Assembly: GCA_964006375.1 (NCBI GenBank)
Contig: OZ023265.1
Coordinates: forward strand, 163,086,118 to 163,150,117
Length of the DNA: 64,000 nucleotides
Source of the DNA: Tillus elongatus
Lineage: Eukaryota > Arthropoda > Insecta > Coleoptera > Cleridae
Direction: 5' to 3'
The notes beneath the pieces are model-generated. The model searched no databases, was not told where the DNA came from, and was given only the letters and a program-made list of their open reading frames with translations. Both the position numbers and the translations under genes were made by a program. Positions 39,401 to 51,400 of this stretch are shown one piece after another; positions within the stretch are counted from its first letter, which is position 1; each line of letters starts with the position of its first letter.

Positions 39401-42400
39401 TCGTGGATTAGACTGTTTTTCAAGAAATTTAAGTACTTCGGTGTTTATATACTTTTCCAACACTTTAGAGACGACTGAAAGGAGATAAATAGGCCTGTAG
39501 TTGCTAGGCAGCGCTTTGGATCCTTACTTGGGGACGGGTTGTACTCGAGCAGTTACTAGGGAATATGCCTTTAATGTAAGATGTCTGAAACAGACGAGTC
39601 AGGACAAGAGCAAGTTCTGGTGCGGATTTTTTGAGAACGATTGCTGGGATCTCGTCGAGGCCAGTGGCTTTCCAGGTATTAAGAGAAGAGATCATCTTTC
39701 ATACCTTTTTAGTTTTGAAAATCATATGTGTCATTTTATGTGCGACATTGGGGACTGTTGGTAGTTGAACATGTGGAGGTGGGTTTAGAGTAGAACTGCC
39801 GGCGAACAACAAGGCAAAAAGTGCAACCCTGTCCAGGGCGGTAGAAACAATTTCATCCCCTAAAACAAGAGGTGGTAATGTGCTTTTGCAGAAATTATTC
39901 CCAATAGATTTAACAGGAGTCCAAAAGGGTTTACTGCCATTGTTTTTGATGTGGTTATTAAATGAGTTTTTGCCTCAGAAATAATGTGGACATGGCGGTT
40001 TCTTGCATCGTTAAATGCTTGACGGTTTTCTTGACTGGGATTGTGTAGAAGCGTTTTGTGAGCTTTGACCTTTTCAAGTCTGGCCTTGTCACAGGATTTA
40101 GAGAACCAGGGCTTTTGAGTGGCTAAAGAGGTTACTACTTACTGAACGCTATCCTGATGGCGTTTCCTATCTCCTGGAGTCATGTTCAGTACACAGTCTT
40201 TGTATCTGTCTGCTATCCATAAAAAGATGGTGCATAGAAAAGCAACTGAAATAAAACAATAATTATCAAAACCATAATAATAACTCAGTGATGGAATATT
40301 TTTATGTCAAGCATTCCAATGTAAAAAGCTACTGAATTTAACTTGCACTTACCATTTAAACAGACTATGAAGAAGACCTCCAACCACAAATATCCCCATT
40401 TATCAACAATACCTCCAGTGATTAAAGCAGCTATCGCCAGACCAGCATTTTGAATAGCCTGACACCTAAAATAATCGATTATTATTTACTTTACAAAGCA
40501 GTGTATTCAAGTATAACGAATTATACTGCTAAGCAAATTTGAGAGTATTTATTTTTTGCGTGGCACTTCTTCAAAGTTTTAGTAGGCCTTAAGGTACTGT
40601 TTTAAAGCCCTGATTTTCATGCAACAACTGAAGAGTTGGTTTTTACTGGTCGAAAAATAAATATGACCTACTGAATGAATCTATCACCATTATGACATTA
40701 AAAAAGAATAAATGTACTTACACCCCATAAGCTGTTCCCAATAAATAGTCAGGTATGATAAGAGATACCAATGGCCATAAACTTGCAGCCAATATTGAAT
40801 ATGAAATACCCATCATTGTCTAAAATTTAAAAAGGGGAGTTTACCAAATGTTACCAACATTTATTTATGTATTTATTTTCTATTTATCACTTTATTGCCC
40901 AATAGGCTTACACCCAATTAAAGGACAAAGAAATTTACATATGCATTAGTGATTAATAGAGATGTGCGAAGCTTCAAAATTTCGAACAGAACCCAAACTA
41001 GAACCGAACCTTCGGTTTGAAAATATGTTCGCACTAGCGATGTTGAAGTAGTTCGAAGTTCGAAATATGCAATTCTTCAAAATAGTTAGAACTTAGTTGG
41101 TCAAAAATACTTTGAAATTTAACTTTACAGACATTGAGTGTTGCCAAAGGTAGCGAAGTTGCGGCCCCTTTAACTCGGTAGCGACGTTTTAAACTCGTTA
41201 TTGGTCTCATTGAGTCGATAGCGTAATTTCAGGAGATTTCAGTCGTGCATATTTTTGATAGTAGGTGGGACATATTGAGACACAATGGAGCCATTTAGCA
41301 ATCACAGAAATATTTTTCTTGTATATCCTAGCCTCCAAACACCTTTTTCAGTAACAACATTATGATGGCAGTGTTCGAAGGCGATCGGTAACGTAAATTA
41401 TCAGAATTTGAGGATAATTGCAGATCGCCTTTGGAAAACACTGGTTTCAACATGCTTTATTTCACAGTGAGCCAAAACAGTTACATATTCACAATCAGCT
41501 GACAGTACAAACTTGTAAGTGGTTATTTTTAACTGACTTCAAAAAAGGAGGAGGTTCTCAATTCGACTGCATTTTTTTTAAATCTGTGTTACCTCAGAAC
41601 TTTTTCTAAGTAAACCGATTGTGATGATTCTTTTTTTATTTGAAAGCTGGTGCTTCTCATGTGGTGCCATATGAATTTGATGAAGAACTGACCAGTAGTT
41701 TTTGATTTATTCTTAATGAAGTCGGTTTCCTATTTTTTTAAATTTTTATTGTTATATACCTATCATGCTCACTTTGAACCCTCTCAATCTGTATGCTAAA
41801 ACTGCCTAGTCAATACCAAACAACAACATATTTATAAGTGAGCTTATCTATAGATCTAGAAATCTAAAAAGGTTTAAAATATTTTTTTTTGTGGTTTTGA
41901 TTTAACATTGACCCATCTCCACAACAATCAGCACCGGAAGGCATTTTCACCCAATCAACCTGCAAATTTGTCGAACCCTTCCTTTTTGTAAAAAGAGTGG
42001 GAATCTTTTAGATATCACATATTGTATGTTACAATATTCCTAAATTTTGTATTTAAGGAAATGATATATGAACGCTGAAGAATTTTGGGTAGTTCGATCT
42101 TCGATTTTGAATTTCTAATAAGTTCGACTGTGAACCTTAGACATACTATTTCAGAGGTTTGAAGTTCGATGCAACATATTTGCTTGGGTTCGTTCATAGT
42201 TCGGTTCGAACAAAACATGGGTTCGCACACCTTTAGTAATTAACAGTTATTTTAAAAACTTAAAGGACTACAAAGAAAAACTTGTATGCGTGACTCTAAT
42301 GACCTCATTCATACTTAAGTAATTAATGTCACATATGTTAGTTATGGAGTTATAATTGCAGTGGTATGAATAGGTGATTTTATAAGTAGATTTGTTCTGC

Positions 42401-45400
42401 TAGTTGGAAGGTAGAAAGTATCACAGCTTCTAGCATTTATTCTAGGTACAAGAAATTTAATCTGTCCAAGCAGTTTTGACCAATCTAGCAAATTATTTAA
42501 AAGCTTATAAAGGAACCTTATTGGGGCGACTTTCCTGCGAGACTCAAGACTATCAACGCCACACACCTGAAGCAGTATTAAATGATCAAATCCACGAGGA
42601 TATTCCTCTATAACTTTAAATCTAAAGAAATTCATAAACCTCTCCTGGACTGACTCAAGGCAACACTTTTGAGAAGAATAATAATATAGAGAAAAAATTA
42701 GTTCTCCATATTCGAGCCTGGTACATACAAGTGACAAATAAAGAGTTTTAAGCACCATTTTATTACGGAATCATTAAGTTTCTAATTATGAAGCTACGCA
42801 TATGAAGGGCTGAACTTACCACTCCGTCTATGTGTAAGTTGAAAGATAATTTGTTGTCAAAGGTAATACCCAGATCTTTTGTGCTGCTACATCTAGAGAT
42901 TAATGAGGCATTGATAATGTAGTGATATCCTGTTAGATATCCTTCTTGAATATGATATCACCCTACACTTTGATAAGTTCAGGTACAGTCTATTATCAGC
43001 ACACCACTCGCCAACTCTATCTGTTGCACATTGAAGTTCACAATCATCAACTCCATGAGGGCTCACAGCCTAATTACTATCGTACTGTGGGTGTCGACAA
43101 GGAGGAAAGAGCTAACTTGTTAATTCTGGACTTGAAGGTTTGGAGGTTCGGAGGAGAAGGAAAAAGCATGCGCCGGCAAGAAATTCCACAGCTTGCAAGT
43201 CCTCGGGACAAAAAAACAGGCATAACAAGATGTTCTATGTCTGCTGACCCGGACAGTAAAAGGGTGCATTCGCTCGGTTCCCCTGGTAGATCTGTTAGGG
43301 GCAGCAGGTGGAGGAACTATGGAAGAAAGCTCCTTTGAGCAGTGCCCGTGCAGATATCTATAAAAGAGAGAGAGGTCACCAACGGCACGTCGGTGGGCAA
43401 GGGATGGCAGCCTTTGGGTGAAGGTAGGGTCACCGATGAGACGTATGGGGTCCAGGATAGCGAGTGTAGAAGCGGCAGCAGCACCCCAGATGTGGGAGCA
43501 GTATTCGAGGTTTGGCCTTATTTGTGAAGTATAAGATATAGAGATTAGCTGGTGAAAAGTATTTGCGAGCCCGGAAGAGGAAACCTAATTTTTTAGCAGC
43601 TGCTTCTGCAATTGATGTGACATGTTGGTGCCAATTGACATTCCGATCCACAGAAATGCCAACAAGTGAAAAGGACTCATTACTTTGAATAACTTGGTTG
43701 TTCATTGTGATGGGTCTAGGGCTGGTGTATCTCTTATGAGATAGAAGGCAAGACTTAGATTTGGTGAAGTTGAATTGTACAAGATTTCTACTTCCCCAGT
43801 CTAATATTTTCTGAAGATCCACGGAGGCAGACCCCTCCATGAGTCGGCGATCCTCATCTAATTGGGCTAAAGAAGCAGGTTTAGAATATTGTATATATTA
43901 GAGTGGAGGGTGCTGTCATCCGCGTAACTGTGAACTGGGTTGGATGTGCTAGAGAGGTCATTGATGTGGAGAAGAAACAAAGTAGGGCTAAAGCTGAACC
44001 TTGAGAGACTCCTGCATTAATTGGATACAGTAAAGAGGAATGGCCATCCACGACAACATAAATGCTCCGGTTGGAGAGGAAAATTGCTGTCCAGGTAGAG
44101 TTTTGGTGGTAGCCCATAGGCCGAAAGTTTATTAAGCAGCGCCGGGTGCCAGACCTGGTCGAATGCTTTGGATATGTCTAGAGCGGCAATCTGGGATTCA
44201 CCGTGTAGTTCCATAGACTTGCTCCAAGAATGGGTGACAAAGGAAAGGAGGTCGGCAGTTGATCTGTGCTGACGGAATCCATACTGCCTATTGTGGATTA
44301 GACTGTTTTTCAAGAAATTTTAGTAATTCGGTGTTTATATATACTTTCCATCACTTTAGAGACGACTGAAAGGAGAGAAAGAGGCCTGTAGTTGCTAGGA
44401 AGCACTTTGAATCCTTTCTTGGGGACGGGTTGTACTCGAGCAGAACTTGCTCCTGTCCTGACTCGCCTGTTACAGACATTTTACAATAGAGGCATATTCC
44501 CTAGTAACTGTAAAACTGCTAGAATAAATGCTAGAAGCTGTGATACTTTCTATCTTCCACCTGGCAGAACAAATCAACTTATTAGATCACCTATTCATAC
44601 CGCTGTTAGCAATTATAACTCCATAAGTAACATATGTGACATTAATTACTTAAGTATGAATGACGTCATTAGCGTCGCACATACTAGTTTTTGTTTGTAG
44701 TCCCATAAGTTTTTAAAATAATTGTTAATCACTAATATATAGTTAAATTTATTCGTCCTTTAATTGGGTGTAAGCCTGTTGGGCAATAAAGTGATAATTA
44801 ATTATATAATAAATACACAATCACTTACCATTCCTATATATGGATTGAGATAAGTAAATGCCAGCATACTATGAGACAAAACGGTTGATATAATTCCAAT
44901 GGCGATCCACATTATATTCTTCCCCGTCAAATCTATAAGATATCCAGAGGCTGGTGATGCGATTGCCGAGATCCAGTACACCAAACTATTCACTCTGTTT
45001 GCCTCTTCAGGCTTCATGTGAAACTTTTCCATGAAGAAATCTCTAAAATACATAGCAGTGTCATTAACTTATATCAGTTAAAAAACTGACAAATATAATA
45101 CTGTTAGGAAAATGATATTTACTGAGGTAACGCAAAACTTCTAAAATTCTAACCGAATCGAACCTAAACTGAACTTTCCGTTAGGAAAATTTACATGACA
45201 AACCATGGTAAAATAGTCAGAGCTTTAAATACGTAATCCTGCAAAATTGTTTAGAGTTCCTGTCTCAAAATGGTTAGAAGTTGAGCTTTAAAGACACTCA
45301 AGTGCTACTAGATAGCAGAATTTATAAGTCACAGGGTGGCAACCCTTGTAACTCAGTATTGAAATTTTCAGCGATAAGAATATTGTCACATTTGTCTATG

Positions 45401-48400
45401 AGAATTAAGTTTATGGACTTTGTAACTTCTATGGTCAGTTGTAGTATTTTGGTAACAGCGAACACTCTGGAATGATATTTCTAGAAGGGACCAGAAGTGA
45501 CAGGTGTAGAACAGTGTAGAAGGTCTAGAATCTCTATGGAGAGTATAAATAGGCGAGTGGTACACAGAGTAAGTTAGTTCAGTATTGAATTAGTGTAGTG
45601 CCGAGTAAGTGATCATAGAGTATTAAGCGAGCCAGCAGTAGTAAGTGTTGGTGTATAAGAAGCGATCATAGAAGGCGGATAGTGGAATATACACAACCGT
45701 AATACCGCTTATTTATTTATTTATTTATTTATTCATACACCATCCAACAGAAGGATGGGCCAATACACAAAACATAATAACTAACAACAATCTAGCTAAC
45801 AATACAAAAAAGAGTCACAAATTAGATCGCTTTGAAAAACATGTTTATCTCTGATATATTACATGAGAAGATATTTAGGCGGTCCTGCAGTACAGAGTAA
45901 TCATTGCACATCTGGTAAATTGGAGACGATTGCAGCAATCGTGTACGAGCAGTCGGGAGATAGAATGTGCCTGGAAAACGTGCTGCAATACGAGGCACAT
46001 TGAAATTAAGTTGCTGAAGCAGACTAGGGCAGTCGAACACAGAATTAACCAGTTTATATAAAAATATAATGAAACTGCACTGCCTGCGCATCGATAGACT
46101 CTGCAGACTAAAGCGAAGAAGTAAACTTTCCTGAGGAAAACCAATAGACGGATATCGACCATCCTCACGAAAGCTAAGAAATTTTAGAAATTTCCTTTGC
46201 ACTGATTCCAGGCTTGCCACATGTATCTCATAAGTGGGAGCCCACACAACTGAGCCATATTCAAGTCGAGACCTAACCAAACAGCCAAAGAGCAGGAGGA
46301 GGGTGTCAGTCTGTGAGAAATTTTTGCTGTTTCTTATCAGAAACCCTAGAGTTTTGTAAGTAGAACTGACAGTCTGCTCATAGTGTGGTTTAAAAGATAG
46401 AGTACCATCAAAAACAATTCCAAGGTCCTTAACTGTCCTGGGGCGGTCAAGTGGAAACCCTCTTATATTGTACCCGAAAGTGATTGCGTGCTTATTTCGA
46501 GTAAAGGACATCACACAACACTTTGAAACATTCACAGATAGACCACTCCGACAACACCATTCAACAAGGATCTGAAGACAGTTCTGGAGCCGCAAACAGT
46601 CATCAACACTCGAAATATTTGCGAAAATCTTAATATCGTCTGCATACATTAAAAAAGGAACATGTAAAACATGTTTAACTGGGTCAATAAATATATTTAA
46701 CAGTAATGGACCGAGTATGGAACCCTGCGGCACTCCAGAAGTTACGTGATAGGTGTTAGATTTGAAGCCCCCAACCTCAACAAATTGCCTCCTTCCATCC
46801 AGGTAAGATCTGAACAAGCCAAGCAAGCCCTCGGAGAATCCGATAGCCCTCATCCTGTCAATCAGAACAGAGTGATTTAGACAATCGAAAGCCTTAGATA
46901 GATCAGTATACACAACATCAACCTGTGAAGAGCGGTCAAGAGCGGACGCAATGAACTGTGTAATGTCAACCAAATTCGTTACAGTCGATCTACCTGGAAT
47001 GAAACCATGCTGAGAAATAGAGAGTCTGTTTTTGATGTGAAACAGTATTCGCTGAAAAAGGCAGGCCTCGAAAATTTTTATGTGGAGAAGGAAGTGGGAG
47101 GGCCACAGAACTCCCACTCTATACACTAGGAACATTCCAATGGCCAGGGAGGTAAAATATCTTGGGGTCGTATTGGACTCTAAGCTAACTAAGCTAAATA
47201 CTGTGTAAGGCAGTCATGACCCTAGCCGTCACTAGGCGGCTATATGGAAAAACGTGGGGACTAAGACCTAGTATGGCACACTGGCTGTACACAAGGGTGA
47301 TAAGACCATCGTTAACATACGCGGCCCTGGTCTGGTGGCCTAAGATGACACAATCCAGTGCCAAACATCCAAAGGACGGCTTGCCTGGGCAGCACAGGGG
47401 CCATGTCTTCAACCCCAACAGCCGCCATGGAGGTGTTGCTGGATCTGCCCCCCCTACACTTAGTTTTTATGGGGGAGGCTAGGCTAGGACTATGCAGACT
47501 AGCCTGCAATGGTAAACTGAAGATCAACCCAGGATTCAGGGGCCACTGCAAAATTCAGGAGATCGTGAAGGAGCCTATGCTTGAAATGAGGTCAGACTTC
47601 GTGAGCCCGGGAATCTGCAAGGAAAACAACTTTACAGTGAAAATACCCGGCCGCGAGGCATGGCAGGAGGAGACGCCGGGCATACCACGAGACGCGCTCG
47701 TCTGGTTTACATATGGATCCGGAGGGGAGCGTGGGACGGGGACAGGTGTTTATTCAGAAGGACCAAGGGTAAGCCATAGTAATATTTCCCTCGGTGCCCA
47801 TGCAACGGTCTTTCAGGCTAAAATGTACACCATCCTGCACTGTATACAGGAGAACAAGAGGACCGGCAACACCAACAAGCAGATCCTCATAGTCACAGAC
47901 AGCCAGGTAGCCCCTAAGTAGCCCAAGAGTAACTTCCTGGCTGGTGAGTGAGTGCCGAGAGGAGACGAGTGACCTGGCTGGGCAGAATGAGGTCACCCTC
48001 ATCTGGGTGCTGGGTCAAAGGCAATGAAGAAGCTGAAAGTCTCGTGAAGAAAGAGTCAGCAGAACCATTTATGGGACCCGAACCGGTTCTGGGCGTGACA
48101 AAGAGCACGGCCAGATGAGCCATTAAGTCCTGGGTCAGAAACGAACACAAGGTGTACTGGGCAGACTATCCAGGGCTTAGACATGGGAAGTCAGTAATTG
48201 ACCAACCCGGTTCAAAGAGAGCTGTGGAGCTGCTAAATCTTAGCAGAGGACAGCTCAGAACATAACAGGTCTCTTGACGGGACACATGGCCATCAAGAAA
48301 CACCTGCATAAAATAGGGTGGTTCGAGGGGGACCTCGCATGCAGACTCTGCGGCGAGTGGGAGGAATCAGCACTTGTGCGAGTGTAAAGCTCTGGACTGC

Positions 48401-51400
48401 AAAAGACAACTGATCTACGGTCAGTCTAGACTGGAGGCAGAGCAATATAAAGCTTCACCCTACCAATTGCTGTGCAGACTACTTCAAGGCACAGTGATTT
48501 TGGAATGGGTGGAGTAAAAAGACTAAGGGCATGCACAATAAACCAAAGGCTGCAGTGCTATCGGGACGGCAGCAAAGTCGCGGACGAGCCCTGAGGGAAA
48601 AAAAAATACGGCCAGCCTCGCAAAACTAAGTGAGTTAACTCACTTAGCTTTGCGATTATTGTCAGCCCTGGCCCATTTCTTCCCCAATATAGGGACAAAG
48701 TATGTAAGGCTAGATGTATTCTTACCACAATTAGAACCGCAGACCGGTTTCGGTCTAATTAGAGCTCGTCAGTACTGCATACTAATTGCAGCGAAAAGAC
48801 ACCTATAAAGTAATATGGCTATGGTAGTTATCCTTGCAAAACTAAGTGAGTTAACTCATCTAGCCTTACAAGAATATTTTTGATCATTTTGATGATTCAA
48901 CTGTCAGAAAATCAATGTTTTAGACTTCCTGTCGTCTTAAGTCCTTTTTTTTTGGAACATTGTGAGATCTACGACAGGGTCGCCATCTCGGTGCGGAACC
49001 ACGTAGTATGTTGTCACGACAGCTCCAAATCACACAAAATGTTATAAAATAGAGACGGTATACAACCAACTAACAATTTTGTAAATTATCAGCTGTGGCC
49101 CATTTCTTCGCTAATAAAGGGACAATGTGTGTAAGGCTAGATGCTAGATGTATTCTCACCATAATTAGAACTGTAGACCGGTTTTGCTCTAATTAGAGCT
49201 CGTCAGTATGGTATACTAATTACGAGAACACACCTATAAGGTCATACGACTTTGGTAGCCAGCCTCCTAGAACATTGTGAGATGTACGACAGGGACACCA
49301 TCTCTTCTTTTTTGTTGTTGCTTCAACATGGTTAGAGTTGTTGACTAACCACATTATAAACAGTTGCCGTGTTCAAAAGCATTTAATAGCTAGATTTTTC
49401 CCAACTGATAGCGGTAATTGCATATTGCTTCCTCAGTTCAACATACTTGGCTTCACAGTTCAAACCAACGTATTCACTTGAGTTCACTCATACTTCAGTT
49501 CACAAAAAAATTGAGTTAATACAGCCCTAATAGTATACCATCCAACAGAGACCATTGTCGCTGTTGTACCACTTTTTCAAAGATATGAATACTTCTCTGA
49601 AGCTTCTAACAGCCTCGGGTTATCGAAATGCACGAAAATATTTTAATATCAACAGCATAAATTCAATATGGAACATCCGAGACGTGTGATATCGTCAATA
49701 AATATATCAAACAAAAGTGGACCAAGTATCGATCCCTGTGGTACTCCAGATGGTGCGGTATAAAGATCTGATCTGTAGCCACTAAACTGGACGAGTTTCT
49801 TTCTTTGACTCGCATATGAACTGAAGAAACTATTGAGATTCGTTAAAAATTCGAAATTTTAAAGCTTATTTAGAAGAGCTTTATGATTGAGCCAATCTAA
49901 CGAATTAGACAGGTCAGAATATATGACATTCACTTGTGAAGCATCATCAGAGCAGCTGTAATAAATTCTGTAATCGACATCAAGTTTGTGACCACAGGCG
50001 TTCCTGCAGTAAAACCATGCAGAGAGAGAGAGAGAGAGGGGATATTAAACACAATGTCAGTGTAAACAGGCTTTAAAATTCTTTCAAAGGACAGAAAGCA
50101 TAGTGAATCAGCACTTACATTTGATTTCGGAATGGGAACAGAACGAGATAGCTTATATTTATCTGTAAAAATTCGCGTTTTTAAAATAAGATGAAAAATC
50201 TTTTTTTAATGGCGATAGTAAAACATTAGAACGGTTCTAATTAAAAATACTGGGATAAAGCCTGGACCACATGAAAGGCTTTATTTTTTCCGAGGTTGCA
50301 ATGATTTCAGATTTGTTGGTTTAGTTCATTTAGTTGCTTTGATAAATTTCGAATATGATATTACTTCTGAAAGAAAAAAGTTGTCTTACTTTCCTAAACC
50401 GATAAATGGAAAAATTGCTACATAATACGATACACAAATCGCACCGACGAGCCAAAACGTGGCGCCAAAATATTTGACATCTCTAAAGCTAACGGCACTG
50501 CCTCCATTAGATGTCTCGTTCCTTCTAAGCGTATCTTCAGCTCGCTTATCTAAGAGACCCAGTATTAGAGAGCAGATTAAGGAGATGAGACAAGTTGAGG
50601 CAGCTGAAACATAAGAAAAATTCCCAATGTAAAAATGTGTAATGAATTTAAGGTAATCAGATCTACGAACCTACGAACAAGACAATACCAAGACACTCCG
50701 CTCCTTTATACTCATGATTGAACCAATTATAAATCGGCTCCATGGCTAAAAAGTTTACAGCGCTGCCAACTCGTGCAAAACTAAGTTGCAAGCCAAACAC
50801 CATGTTGAGTTCTTTACCTTTAAACCAAAGCACAGCATAGCTATTCTGTCCTACTGCCAGAGATTCCCCTCCAATACTGAAATTGACAGAAATGATGTTA
50901 CACTTTTTTCTCTTTGTTTTAAATTAAGATTTCTTGAGTTCAGTTCAGCTCACATTATTGTTTAACCGTGGGTACATTATATACATGAGGCACATGTCAA
51001 ATAAAAATACAATAGTTGGTTACAATATGTAACAAATGTACTAAATCAAAACAACAAAAATAAATTGATAAAAACAGTGAAAAACAATTTCTGTTATCAA
51101 AACATTAAAAATATTAACATTGTAGGACTATCACAGATAAAACATCACCACATGCTATGCAAGTTATTTAACCACAACATCCACCATGACCTAAGTATTT
51201 CCAACTTTAAACTTATTGTTAGTGTAAAAGTTATCATCAAGAAGATGCTTTCACATTTATTTTGTACTATTTAAGTCCTTCTACAGTTTTTACATCATCT
51301 GGTAGCATATTGTATGTTTTTTTTCCCAGTATGCAGGAGTTTGTACTGTGTAAAGTAAGAAAATATGTTAACTGTTAAGTTGTGTCTATATCAAGTCTCA

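Larger units (their letters stand above)
40957..42235. mobile_element. hAT-3 non-autonomous element in LINE-C
   Basis: Flanked by the 8-bp duplication GTGATTAA (40949-40956) and GTAATTAA (42236-42243), one base different. LINE-C copy 2 reads GTGATTAA at the same place, giving the empty site. Termini are inverted: TAGAGATGTGCGAA and, reversed, TAAAGGTGTGCGAA, followed on both sides by repeats of TTCGAAC/GAACCGAAC. There is no transposase, so it must be moved by another hAT. Confidence 0.88.
40888..43052 (-). mobile_element. LINE-C copy 1, interrupted by hAT-3
   Basis: Minus-strand LINE. The RT C-terminal half is at 42342-43050 (CADNRLYLNLSKCRV region, LVCTRLEYGELIFSLYY, INARSCDTFYLPTSRTN). 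The 3' UTR continues to about 42245, then again at 40956-40888, ending TTGGGCAATAAAGTGATAA on the minus strand. The hAT-3 element sits in the UTR. The left end lies about 70 bp from MFSD1 exon f. Confidence 0.85.
48657..49290 (-). mobile_element. Penelope-like-type hammerhead-bearing tandem repeat
   Basis: Two diverged direct copies of a unit with a period of about 434 bp. Shared text includes GGCCCATTTCTTC, TGTAAGGCTAGATG, GAGCTCGTCAGTA and ATTGTGAGATCTACGACAGG. Each holds a hammerhead fold on the minus strand. Such repeats are known from the terminal regions of Penelope-like elements. No Penelope RT or GIY-YIG text was found next to it, so the assignment is inferred. Confidence 0.55.

Noticed and set aside
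40130..40150. TAA after exon h as the natural end of MFSD1
   Set aside because: It overlaps a good GTAAGT donor, and exon i fits the phase and resembles the MFSD1 tail; it is kept only as a possible alternative ending.
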